From Saussurea involucrata (taxonomy: Eukaryota; Streptophyta; Magnoliopsida; Asterales; Asteraceae): a DNA stretch of 64,000 nt. Under the pieces are notes generated by a model. That model did not search any database, was not told the origin of the DNA, and was given only the letters and a program-made list of their open reading frames with translations. The position numbers and the translations under genes are program-made. Positions 11,626 to 21,698 of this stretch are shown here, piece by piece (positions within the stretch are counted from its first letter, which is position 1; every line of letters starts with the position of its first letter). The stretch lies in the NCBI GenBank assembly GCA_033807775.1, contig CM066327.1:76452795-76516794 (forward strand), read 5' to 3'.

Positions 11626-12564
11626 GAATACAAAAAACAAACAATTGAGCAAAATAAGCAAACATTCGATAACATAAAGGCGGAAAATTGAAAACTAATA
11701 GGGTACAAAACTTTGCTATCGATCGAAATAATTTAAATTGAAAACCCTAATCATGATTTTAAACGTAAATTGGATCTGATTGATGATTACCTTGGAGAAA
11801 GTTCGGTCGGATGAAATTGGGACAATACTCGCATCATTTGACTATGATCGCAGATCAGATTCATTGGCATTATCTGAAACCACAAAGCAAAAAAAATCTT
11901 CATTTTTTGGGGAAATCAACCAAATTAAATCGAAAGGCACTCCAAACCATAGAAAAATGCAAAATTGCTTACTCTTGGAAGAAATTGGGAAGCAAAGGAG
12001 TCTTTTTCCTAAGGATATTTGAATCTTGGTGCGAAAAATTGAAAGGGTGTAGGAGAAGTGGATACGATTGCTACTGATGAAGCTAGGGTTTCCATGATTA
12101 AGAAGTAAAGTAATCACAGAAAAATCAGAGGAATTTGAAGAAGAAAAGGTGTAAATTGGTGAGGGGTTTCTAGAATTTGGATGTCGTGTAGGGGGTGACT
12201 GAACTATAGAAAATTGAAGGAACGTGGGGAGGAGGAGATCGTGGAGAAGAAGCCGACGATAGTGGAGAAGTGGAGAAGATGAAAAACTGATGTTTAGAAA
12301 AATCGTTTCTTGAAATTAGGGTTTTGCAGGGGAGAACGTGGAGAAGGGAAGAGAAATCAGGGGTTTTGGGAAGTGGGGGAGGGAGAGGTTGGAGAAGATG
12401 AATAACCGTGTCTTGAAAAAATTGCTTTTTGAAAAAAACCGTTTTGGAGTTTTCATAAAGTAGTATAGATATTTAAAAAAAAAAGTAGTATAGATAATAA
12501 AAGAAATTAATGAAAATGTTCAATTACATTTATATTTTTTTGACATTTTAATTTATTTTTATTG

Positions 12565-12838
12565 TAAACTGTTAGGTCCATGATCTTCATACAATCCAAG
12601 TATTGTGTAACAAGATGATGAAGAACATTATTGAAAAGGAAATCTAACCTAGAGAGAACACAAAGTGATTAGAGATCTACATCTTGTATTAATGAATTCA
12701 CTTCTTACAAACTACAAGTAAAGACCTATTTATAGTCTTCATCACTTGCTACAACAATTAAGCATAAGCCCTTTAACACAACTATTGCTTTACAAAACTT
12801 TCTATTATAAAGGACAACTTCAGTGTCCTAACATAAAC
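12565..12838. mobile_element. Solo LTR (264 bp) with TAAAC target duplication
   Basis: 12570-12833 starts TGTTAGG and ends CCTAACA (7-bp inverted ends) and is flanked on both sides by TAAAC (12565-12569 and 12834-12838). No internal domain is present. This is the footprint of a small LTR retrotransposon reduced by LTR-LTR recombination. A TRIM-class element is possible given the short length. Strand is not determined. Confidence 0.8.
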
Positions 12839-13069
12839 TCAACACATTAATTCTAAACCTTTCATTTTTCATTTTACATTACAAAATAATCAAATTTTTT
12901 TCATTTTTATTATTTTTTATTTCGGTGACAAATTAATAACCAAAACTACTAATATTGTGTTGAAACACATTTTGGATTATTTCTCTCATTAATTGAAGAA
13001 ACCTATCATTATTTCAATAAAACATTTACTTTGATAATCAATATATTTATCTATATCTCTATCTTTATA
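12839..13069. other. AT-rich non-coding stretch
   Basis: Nothing recognisable beyond AT-rich simple text leading into (AT)n at 13070-13100. Confidence 0.4.
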
Positions 13070-14430
13070 TATAATATATAATATGTGTATATATATATAA
13101 AAGAAAAACCCAAGAGAAATGACATGACACAATTTGAATTGAGAATTCTTAATGTTGAATTGTGATTAATTTTGACCATCTCACATTGATAAGAAGATGA
13201 AATGTTGGAACATGAAGTTGATTATACAAAGAGAAGGATACCAACTTCTTTTACATGATTTACGACTTACTTTAATCCATTTTGAATAGAAGAGTTAATT
13301 TTAGTTACAAATTTGTTCATATCATAGATCATTTTGTATTACAATTAACAAGATACATTTATTTCATTTAATGTTATTTACTTATTTCCTCTTTATATAC
13401 ATAAAAGTAAGACACAAGAGAAATGACATGTCAAAATGTGGATTAATAATTCTAAAATATTGAATTGTACTTATTTTTCAGCATCCGACATTGATATAAA
13501 GATTATATGTTGAAACATGAATTAAAAGTAGATGAATGTCAACTTTTTTATATAATTTTTAAGTTACTTTAATACATTTTGGCTTAAATAGTTAATTTTA
13601 GTTTATATAAAATTTCTTCATAATTAATGATATAATATTTTGTTAAACATCTTTATACATTTAAAAGAAAAAAAACCAAGAAGAATGAGACGACTCCATA
13701 ATTCTTTAGTATTCTAAAATATTTTAATCGTGGTATTGGTTTGAGGTGTGAAAATATAAGTATATGAAGGAGTAGAGACGTCTTACAAAATTGAAAGGGT
13801 TAATGTCAACATAAATAGTTAACTTTTTTGGCCGACTCACTTTTAGCAAAAACTATATCCGTTTAGAAATTAAACTTTATCCTTATATCTTCATATATGT
13901 AAAAGAAACAAACTAAGAATAATGAGTTGAAACCATAAGTTTTTAGTATTCTAAAATTTTGAATTGTGGTGTTGGTTTGGTTATGGCGTGGAGATGATAG
14001 CTTGAGAGAAGGAGATAAGTATGTCAAATGAGTAGGGATGTCTTATAGAATTAAAATGATTTTTGCAACTTCAAGAGTTGATTTTTATTTGTCTGACTCA
14101 GTTTTTCGAAAACAATATATCTAAAATGAAAATTCAAGCAGATGAGATGATACCATAAATTTTTAGTATGCCAAAAAGTCTTAAATTATTATGTTGGGAT
14201 CGGTTCCACTTCGGAGAAGAAATGCTTGATTGAAAAATAATGGTGTGCATATTAAAGGAGGGATGATAGATTGAAAAATGATGGTAGTTATAATAAAAGA
14301 ACAAATTTTGTATTTGAAAATTATAAAGCCTTGCGTGACAAAGTGGTAGTATAATATTTTCTAGAAAAAATTATCGTCATCGCGCAACGCACGATGCCCA
14401 AGATTAGTATATAGACAAAGAAGACATTTA
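13070..14430. repeat. Degenerate tandem array, possibly an old Helitron
   Basis: Four to five diverged units of about 250-300 bp each begin with ATAAAAGAAA(A)ACCAAGA..AATGA and include AGTATTCTAAAAT..TTGAATTGTG. Starts are near 13098, 13400, 13665, 13905 and 14125. The first unit follows (AT)n in a form resembling the inverted pair at 2893 and 3703. Near 14378-14415 is a hairpin-like CATCGCGCAACGCACGATG followed by ATTAGTATATAG, reminiscent of a decayed Helitron 3' end. No genes. Confidence 0.55.
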
Positions 14431-15037
14431 GTGATTGATAAATCATGATTAATAAGCAATAGAAATGTTTGGAGGTTTCATCTTCAAGAATGAAGATGAA
14501 AAGATTTGAAGGTTTCATCTTCAAGAATGAAGATAAAAATGTTAGGAGGTTAATAATTTAAAATTACCAAAATAACCCTATTCTAATGAATTTTTATGTT
14601 TTTAGTATAAAGACGAAAACGTCTTTAATATATCAAATATTTTAAAAATCAAAATGTTTAGAAAAAAGAAAGGTAGGCTAAAGATACTTAAAAGATGCCA
14701 CACCATTGCTTTTGGTTTCTTTTTCAATATATATATCGATATTGATTATTGCTTTTGGTTTCTTTTTCAATATATATATTGATATTGATTGATTTTGTAA
14801 AGTTCATATTATATATTTAATGACCCTATTGTTGGTCGTAGGACATGCCGAGATGTTTTTGCATGCAAATTGCAATTCTTTTGATTTGAAAGAGTCAAAA
14901 TTGAATGTAAAAAAGTCAAAATCTATTGAAAACAGGTAAAATATGAAAGTTCAAGGGTGCAAAGTATAACTTATGCGAAAGTGACGTACGAAATCTCTAA
15001 AGAAGTCGTAAAAACCAACCCATTCAACCTCCTCTTT
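14431..15037. other. Upstream region of the DUF538 gene
   Basis: Contains a 45-bp tandem duplication (14702-14790, TTGCTTTTGGTTTCTTTTTC followed by ATATATATCGATATTGATT) and AT-rich text. A clear TATA box at a normal distance from the start codon was not identified, so the transcription start is unknown. Confidence 0.4.
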
Positions 15038-15058
15038 TCTCTCTCTCTCTCTCTCTCA
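15038..15058 (+). promoter_or_regulatory. CT-repeat in presumed 5' UTR/core promoter
   Basis: An uninterrupted (TC)n tract 80-100 bp before the DUF538 start codon. Pyrimidine patches of this kind are common near transcription starts and in leaders of plant genes. The role here is inferred from position. Confidence 0.5.
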
Positions 15059-15139
15059 AAATTCGGGATATTGAGAGAGGGCACCGCTTCAATCTATAAT
15101 ACAATCAGAATCAAACCATCTTCAGAAGTTAAGTAAAAC

Positions 15140-18100
15140 ATGGATCAGCTTATGGGCAAGTTCGGAAGCTACTGGTTAGGTAACAAAGCCAACAAAGAAT
15201 TCAATTCCGTCGGTGATGATATCAACGTAAGTCTTTAACCGTCTGATTTAATGTCAATTATAAAGTTCAATTTCAACTTTTTTATCATATGATCTGTGTG
15301 AAATATGAAGTATCATTGAATCTATCTGTCACTTGGTCAATTTTATAGCCATAGGTTACAATTTTGTTAAGAATCGGGGGTGGCTGGTTGGGATGTTGAC
15401 TCAGATGCATGATTGTGTATAATTTTGACGGTAATTTGATCTGTTTGAAGTGTGAAGTATCATTGAATTTAAACGTTTATTGGTCAATTTTATTGCTTGA
15501 GGTTGCAATTTTGTTTAGAATTGGGGATGGCGGTTGGATGTTGACTCTGATGCATGATTGTGTATAATTTTGACGAGAGGTTGTAATTACCCATGCTTTA
15601 AGGATAGATCTTTGGTGATCTAATTAGCAGATTTATGAATTTACCTCATTTTGGGTTCATGGAAGCAGATAATCCCTTAGGTTACTGAAAAAGGACAAAC
15701 TTTTGCCCCTTTTTTTTGGAATTTTTTTAAAAGGGGTGCAACACGACGAGGACTTCCCATGGTCACTCATCCTAGTACTACTCTCGCCCAAGCGCTTAAC
15801 TGCCGAGCTTTGATGGGATCCGGTGCATTAGTACTGGTATGATCTCAAGTTTTTGGAAAAACTTTTGTCTTTGTGGACAAGCAAGTTGGCTCTTTGACTT
15901 CAAAGATGGCGTGATTGTGAATTCTGGTTTGAGTTACATTGCATTAACTACGTTGGACTTTATAGCAAGCAATATAGATAAGAGAATGTTGGTGATAAAG
16001 TTACAACAAAATCCCTAGCAGATTTGGAGTTTACGAAAAAACTAGATCTTGAAACAAAAAATTGACATCATTTCTTAGATTGAGAGGATAATATGTTTGC
16101 ATTCCAGAATTCACCAATATCATCTATAGATCAACATAGGATATTAACTTTATACAAGGAAACTAAGATGGACAGTGACTATAGTAGGAAGTTTCAGGCT
16201 TTCAGCAACAATACCTGATTTTTTTTTGTTATAAAGCACCGGGGACAACTATTTTATGCAGGAATTTAGTGAAGTACTGATAATTTTTTTGCAACAGTCG
16301 CTGACTTGTTCATGAGTTCTTTAGATAACAAGTTCCATAATATCATTTGTATGTAGTATATAAATATGACTGTTTCGCACCAAGAAAACTTTAATAGATG
16401 TACATGTTGTGCAACTGAAAGTATTAAGGTCGTAGGTGAAGGATCGTGTGAGAAGTTGAGGTTAACGTGAGAAGCGTGAGAAGTGGATCTGAACCGTTGA
16501 TCACTTTTAATCAAATGCCCTCCCATGAATTGCGTCTTAGAAGGGATTTGATCCGGTGCACCTCGGTGCATCTTATCTCGGTGCATCTCATCCTAATGTG
16601 AGTCCATTTCTCATCATGCGGTTGGTAACCACTTCTCACTCTTCTCACGTTAACCTCAACTTCTCACGCTTCTCACCCCAACCCTAAGGTTCTATTCCTT
16701 TTTGATCATCTGATATATCCGTTGGGTGGGTCTAATAAAGATGTGACTATAAACTTGATGAGACACATATAATGGAGATTGGAATATGGAATGAATTGTA
16801 TTGTATGAAATTTTCTTGTCCATGGAAAAGAATGTCTTGATAGTTGATAACACTTCTGGAGATGGCTTTCTAATTTACAAAAGAAATTTAATATTTTTTT
16901 ATCACCATAATTTGCTTTCGGTAATACTGTTTGTCTCTTATTTTTAATTTACAGAAGGTGGGGGTGCGCTTGATAATATAAATATGCCTTGGGGTCCACT
17001 TAACACTACAATATAAAGCCTTCGTACATTGTAGTTCACAAACATATGTTATGATATTTAGGGGTTTTATATAGGGCTTATTGTTTTGTTCTTACAATGA
17101 CTAATAGCTTAACCATTTATCAGATATAATACTTTTCCAGGTCTATTTTAAAAATATAAGATTAACGGATTAGTATGTTTTCAGAACTTATGATGGTCGA
17201 TGTTGTTGAAGAGACATATCTATATCTATTTTGTACATGGGCTCCACACCTTCAGAATAGTTGTGTTTTTGTATTAGTCACTTCATTGATATAATAATGT
17301 CGATGTGTTCGCCTCTTTAAGAAAATTGATATGTATATATTTATTTTATTTATGTGTTTACATTCAAGACTCACCTAGATCAAAATCCTGGGTCCGTCCC
17401 CGAAGGTAGTTATGGGTAACGTTCTATCAACAAAATGTTGTTGGATCAGGGTGAACGTGTTTGCATTCGAAGTTAATTTGCTATAGTTGCATGATTTTTT
17501 ATTCTTCCTTCGATACCATTGGTTAAATACAAGTTATTTCTCATCTTTTATCTGTTGTTATTTTATCGTTTACATTATGTTACTCTGTATCAGCAATTGG
17601 CACTCTTTTGTAGTAAATACATGATTCTTCCCTCTTTTTCCATTTCTTAGAGTTTGCAAAGCAGTATTTCTGGCGGAGCAACCTGGTTGGTCAACAAAAT
17701 GAAAGGTTTGTCTTGCTTCTCTGTGTCCTCACATGCACCTTAATTTGGGGTTCCATTATTTAATTTATGCTACTTCTCTGTTTTGCTTCTTTTTTTATTC
17801 AAGGTAACTTATTTTAAGCTGAAAATCTAATATTCTAATTTACATTGGAACAAATATAAGTGAGATTTTTGAAGTTACTAAAATAACCTTCTGTTGACTG
17901 TTAATGTCTGATAGTAGGCTGTCTAGAGCTGCTTTATTTCTGAGATTCAATTTTCATAATTGAGGTTCCATCTAAATGACATCAATCCATAATAATTTTT
18001 ATTCGCCAAAATTTTCTGAAAAGGGATGGATAGTTTTTAATAAGCTGAGGATTATTTGCTTGAACTCAAGCTAGAAAATTAATTAGTACTAACCACAAAG

Positions 18101-18914
18101 GTTGTGGCGTAGTGGTGAAGGCCCTGGGGGATGTGGTGCAATATCGCATCTGCCTAGGGTTCGAATCCAGGCGTACACAACAATTGTGGCCACTGAGGTT
18201 TGATCAGAGCTGATGTCTTACAGTCATAATTTGCCAAGAGATTAGTCTTGGCATAGCGTAGGACACCCTTCCAAAAATAATAATAATTGGTACTGATAGC
18301 ATTGGCTGATGATGAGCCTGTAACATGTTGTTGAAGTTGTAACATATGTTGTTGAAGTCGTAAGAATTTCACTTGAAAAGACCATACTACCCTTTATTTA
18401 TATACATTTACCCTAATAGTATCAATACTTTGCAATAATGAAATTGGGCATATGGGCAAGTCTGGATTTAAGATATTTCCCAAAATAGGAAATGTTTTTG
18501 ATTGGAATGATGCGACTGCTAAGGTTGTTTGCTCCATTTGCAGGGAAAATGCAAAAGCCACTTCCCGAACTGCTGAAGGAGTACGACTTGCCGGTGGGTA
18601 TCTTTCCTCGTGACGCCACAAACTACGAGTTTGACGAACAGACCAAAAAACTGACAGTATTCATACCCGCAATCTGTGAAGTGGGGTACCGAGACTCATC
18701 AGTTTTGAGATTCTCAACAAGTGTGACTGGGTATCTGGAGAAAGGAAAGCTAACGGACATAGAGGGACTGAAAACGAAAGTCATGATCTGGGTCAAAGTA
18801 ACCTGCATCAGTTCAGAAGGATCGAAGCTCCATTTCACAGCTGGGTTGAAAAAGACGAGAAGTAGACAGTGTTACGAGGTTCACAGAGATGGGATTACAG
18901 TAGAAAGGTTCTGA
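15140..18914 (+). CDS. DUF538 family protein (At5g01610-like), three exons
   Basis: Exons are 15140-15226, 17651-17705 and 18544-18914. Splice sites are AAC|GTAAGT, TTAG|AGT, AAAG|GTTTGT and GCAG|GGA; phases are 0 and 1. The product is 170 aa, the usual size. It begins MDQLMGKFGSYWLGNKANKE, continues SISGGATWLVNKMK, then carries the DUF538 beta-barrel domain (about residues 50-165) with PLPELLKEYDLPVGIFPRDA, NYEFDEQTKKLTVFIP and TKVMIWVKV. There is no signal peptide, suggesting a cytosolic protein. The biochemical role of the family is not settled. It is the only intact host gene here and all splice sites preserve the frame. Intron 1 (2.4 kb) and intron 2 (0.84 kb) have accumulated repeats. 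The exon-3 frame also opens upstream in the intron, but the spliced model fits the family better. Confidence 0.93.
15290..15575. repeat. Tandem duplication in intron 1 of the DUF538 gene
   Basis: A unit of about 147 bp is present twice (starts near 15290 and 15437). Shared words are GAAGTATCATTGAAT, TTGGTCAATTTTAT and GATGCATGATTGTGTATAAT. Confidence 0.85.
15733..15844 (-). pseudogene. 5S rRNA pseudogene in intron 1
   Basis: On the minus strand it begins at the internal GATCATACCAG(T)ACTAATGCACC of plant 5S rRNA. It continues through GGATCCCATCA, AGTTAAGCG, CTTGGGCGAGAGTAGTACTAG and GGATGAGTGACC, ending in GTGTTGCACCCC then a T run. Relative to the conserved plant 5S it lacks the first bases, has lost three bases near GCGCTTGGG and is altered in the CCCGGGAAG region. 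It is isolated, antisense to the host gene, and not part of a tandem array. Possible origins are a retroposed 5S copy or part of a Cassandra-type TRIM, whose LTRs carry 5S sequence. No LTR ends were identified. Confidence 0.9.
16424..16690. mobile_element. MITE with about 40-bp terminal inverted repeats in intron 1
   Basis: Arms at 16448-16486 and 16629-16667 are reverse complements with one mismatch (core GAGGTTAACGTGAGAAG). TAAGGT occurs just outside at 16424-16429 and 16685-16690 and could be the target duplication, although the outermost 15-20 bases pair poorly. The internal part repeats CTCGGTGCATCT. No ORF. Superfamily not assigned. Confidence 0.75.
18081..18294 (+). mobile_element. tRNA-derived SINE in intron 2 of the DUF538 gene
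   Basis: Pol III box A TGGCGTAGTGG (18105-18115) and box B GGTTCGAATCC (18158-18168) are at normal spacing, with a 3' tail of AAT repeats (18276-18287). It is flanked by AATTAGTACT (18081-18090) and AATTGGTACT (18285-18294), a 10-bp target duplication with one mismatch. Length is about 195 bp, typical for plant SINEs. Same orientation as the host gene. Confidence 0.9.
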
Positions 18915-19131
18915 GTGAGATGTGTAATTGCCACTTTACGATCGGTTTTGGCTATGGCTGTGTTAGGTGTCTGAATGACTATGAACTCCTAATGGCTTAA
19001 TGGCAGTGTTGTATGTTTGTTTGGTTTTGTAAGTGTGGAAGGATGATGCATTAAAACTTGTATAGCTTTAAATGTCTTTGTGATTTATTGTTTGTTGTCT
19101 CTCCATTTATACATATCAAACCATACACAAC
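18915..19131 (+). other. 3' UTR and downstream sequence of the DUF538 gene
   Basis: Follows the TGA stop. T/G-rich text typical of plant 3' UTRs. No perfect AATAAA was seen, so the poly(A) site is not placed. Confidence 0.5.
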
Positions 19132-20743
19132 TAGTATTATACCCGTTTGTTGGTTGGGTATATGATATGACTTTAATCTATACATCCAGAAGCTCAATTG
19201 TTATACGTTTACCATTTCTTATTGGAGTGATATGTCTACTCAAAGGAAAAATTTGACAAACATGAATAATAGTGTATATTAGTCCCCCATCCCAACATAG
19301 TTGATTTGACCAAAGATTTGGAAAAAAAATTAGTTAGTAAAATTGCTTGAAGTTTTTTTGTCCAAGTATAAAGAAATGTATAAAATTCATAAGTATTGTA
19401 TTGTCAACATGGACAAACACAAACAATATAAAAAGAGCAAGACAAGTTGTACATATTTAGGCACTTAAGGGCTATTTGGATATTATTAAATAGTTGAACA
19501 ATACCAAATTTCGGTAAACCCCACTTATAAATATATGATCAAAAACCTTCACAACCAATTAACTGAAATCACGAAGTTTAAGCAACAATTCCTTGCAATC
19601 CATCTTTGAAAGTTTCAAATTGATCTATCTTCTTGTGTAGGGTGTTAAATAGGAGAACTCAAATAAATCCACAAGCTACCATAAACACATGTACTTAAAA
19701 CTTATTTATTATAATTTTATTTCATTATAGATGACATGACACACTCAAGTACTTTAAAACCACTATCTAAGAACCTGTCAAACCCAAATAAAAATATTGT
19801 TTTAACCAACTTTATATTAAATATAGACATTAGCAACCAAAAGTCCTATTAGAGCTAAAGAAACTTGGCCCGACTGTTTGCTAGATTTTAACTTTCAATA
19901 CTTGCAACTTGCAAGCTTCTTAAACCCCGATAGTATACTATTACATGTGATCCCTTGCCAATTAATGACTATGTATCAATGCTATCGGTTATTTCCTTCA
20001 ACTCGTCCAGTTGAAGGGTTGGACTAACTGTAGGCTCAACTTTTACAACATCTGTAGCCATAGTGGCAAGAGAACCTATATTGTTTCCTTAAGAAACAAA
20101 ATCACAAGCCCCATTACAACAGATTCATTTTTTTCTACGAAGAGAATTTAGATTTGAATTTACATAAACTAGAACCCATAATCATATGCAAAGACACTAT
20201 TAATATCAATCTCTTGCCTAACTATTCTACTTATTTCTAAAGCAAATAAACTATGGAATTATAAGATTTTGGTACAAAAAGGTAACAACATCAAATTGAT
20301 GTCATGTGATTAATAAGTTTAACTATAGTATAACATATATGTTTCATACAAGTGTTCTAAAGCATAGTCACATATGTGTATAATGTGACCATCTAAAAAG
20401 ACAAGTTAAGCATTAAAAAACACAATAAAATTTTGACCATAAAAGCAATATAAATATGAAACGATTGTGTCAATTCAAATCCATTATACAAGACTATTGA
20501 TTCATTTACAATGGACAAATAAATACAAATAGTTAAAGAGTTAAATCACTCATTCAACTTATGGCAAATACAGTTACAATACATGTATTTAACAAAAGAT
20601 GGAAGCAACCAAAAAACACTTCAAATGGTCTCTTGTACAACAAATTATTCCCAAATTAGAAATTTCAATGTATGCTACACACTTAGATGAACTGCTACAA
20701 CCAATTGCCTCGTGTATTATTTTTCTAGAATATAGATTAAAAT
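19132..20743 (-). mobile_element. Relic sequence, possible Helitron 3' part
   Basis: At 19133-19160 the plus text CTAGTATTATACCCGTTTGT, continuing TGGTTGGGTAT, is on the minus strand a weak hairpin (ACCC...GGGT) followed by ATAATACTAG. This resembles the 3' end of the Helitron at 7206. The rest is AT-rich with a captured kinase fragment at 19870-20076. It is interrupted at 20748 by copia element B. Helitron status is an inference. Confidence 0.4.
19870..20076 (-). pseudogene. PTI1-like receptor-cytoplasmic kinase fragment
   Basis: On the minus strand: VEPTVSPTLQLDELKEITDS, then a TAG stop, then SLIGKGSHVIVYYRGL and VAS. This is the N-terminal kinase region of plant PTI1-like kinases: the (V)DELKE-TDNFG helix, the G-rich loop (here GKGSH rather than GEGSYGRV) and the following strand. 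Stops are present and no later kinase motifs were found nearby. It is a broken captured or relict piece. Confidence 0.6.
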
Positions 20744-20748
20744 GGTTT

Positions 20749-21560
20749 TGTTGGTTCCCGTATTTGATTAACAAATATTATCTTATCTATTAGTTCAAAT
20801 AAGATGTGTTGTGGAAGCGTATTTGAAGAACTAACAGATATGTTTAAATAGAAACAGCACAAAATACCAAATAAACAGTATATGAAGAACAGATGAATAT
20901 CTCAAACTTTACTGTATTTGATGAAGAACACTAAGAACAGATTTGACGATAATTGTGTGCTAGTGTTTTTGTGTGTTAGTTGTTGTCTGATGTTGGCTGG
21001 TAAGTTGTAAGGAAGAACTCAACATGAGTCTTCCTTTTATACTACTACAAAAGATCTATTCTAGACAAAAGGACTATTGCTACAGGAAAGAAGGGATGGC
21101 ATGAACAGTTGGGAACCTGCATGCATTAAATGCGCTAATATCAACTTGCAAGGATTCCTATCAGAGTTTGACACGTGTTTGTTGTCGGACCATGCCTTGT
21201 ACAAGTTGATGAACGGACCCTAGAACAGTAGCAAGATATTTCTGTAACAGTGGTAAGATATTTTTGCAACAGTGGCAAGATATTATAAATATCTTCCAAG
21301 TCTTCATTTTGAACCGCAGAGGCTCTGTCAAGGGTGACAGAGGTTCTGCGGCTCGGTCCTTGGTGAGCGTTCTTCTGTAGATCCTTCTTTGGTCCTTTGT
21401 GAGTAGTCTTCTGTAGATTCTTCTTGAGACTTGGTGTTCCTTGAATGATCTTGTTTGCTTCGGCAGAGCTTCTGTGGAACACCGCAGAGCTTCTGTGGAA
21501 CTCTTTCATACTTGGCCTATTTTTCAATACTTCTAATATTATGAATATTTGGAGCTAACA
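20749..21560 (-). repeat. 3' LTR of element B (812 bp)
   Basis: Plus-strand ends are TGTTGGTTCCCG and GGAGCTAACA. It is the same length as the other LTR, with mostly transition differences. It contains several CAGAGG/CTCTG words in the right-hand third. Confidence 0.95.
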
Positions 21561-21572
21561 ACCTCCCCCTAA
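21561..21572 (-). other. Polypurine tract of element B
   Basis: Minus strand TTAGGGGGAGGT directly abuts the 3' LTR, as required for plus-strand priming in reverse transcription. Confidence 0.92.
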
Positions 21573-21698
21573 GTATTGAAAAATGAAAATTTGACTTTAT
21601 GCATAATTTAGGCTAAGTAAAGTAGACAGAGGTTAAACAATACCTCAAAAGATTCATTTCATTTCTTTTTAACTATTACAGAGATATGTAAAAGAGAT

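Larger units (their letters stand above)
7206..12469 (-). mobile_element. Non-autonomous Helitron carrying host gene fragments
   Basis: On the minus strand the 5' end reads TCTATACTACTTTATG (from 12469) preceded by A. The 3' end reads CCCGCTGCATCGCGCGGG (hairpin), TACAATAA, CTAG (ending 7206) followed by T. This fits known plant Helitron rules: 5' TC, 3' hairpin plus CTRR, insertion between A and T, no target duplication. No Rep/helicase coding sequence is seen. The interior holds pieces of at least three unrelated host genes, all in the element's own orientation. A second TCTATACTAC start at 12494 makes the exact 5' end slightly uncertain. Confidence 0.82.

Noticed and set aside
18105..18168. 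tRNA gene
   Set aside because: A and B boxes are present but there is no cloverleaf or acceptor stem; the AAT tail and target duplication show a SINE.
18492..18914. Single-exon 140-codon reading of the DUF538 C-terminal region
   Set aside because: The first 17 codons are intron 2 sequence; the three-exon model restores the family N-terminus with in-phase GT/AG sites.
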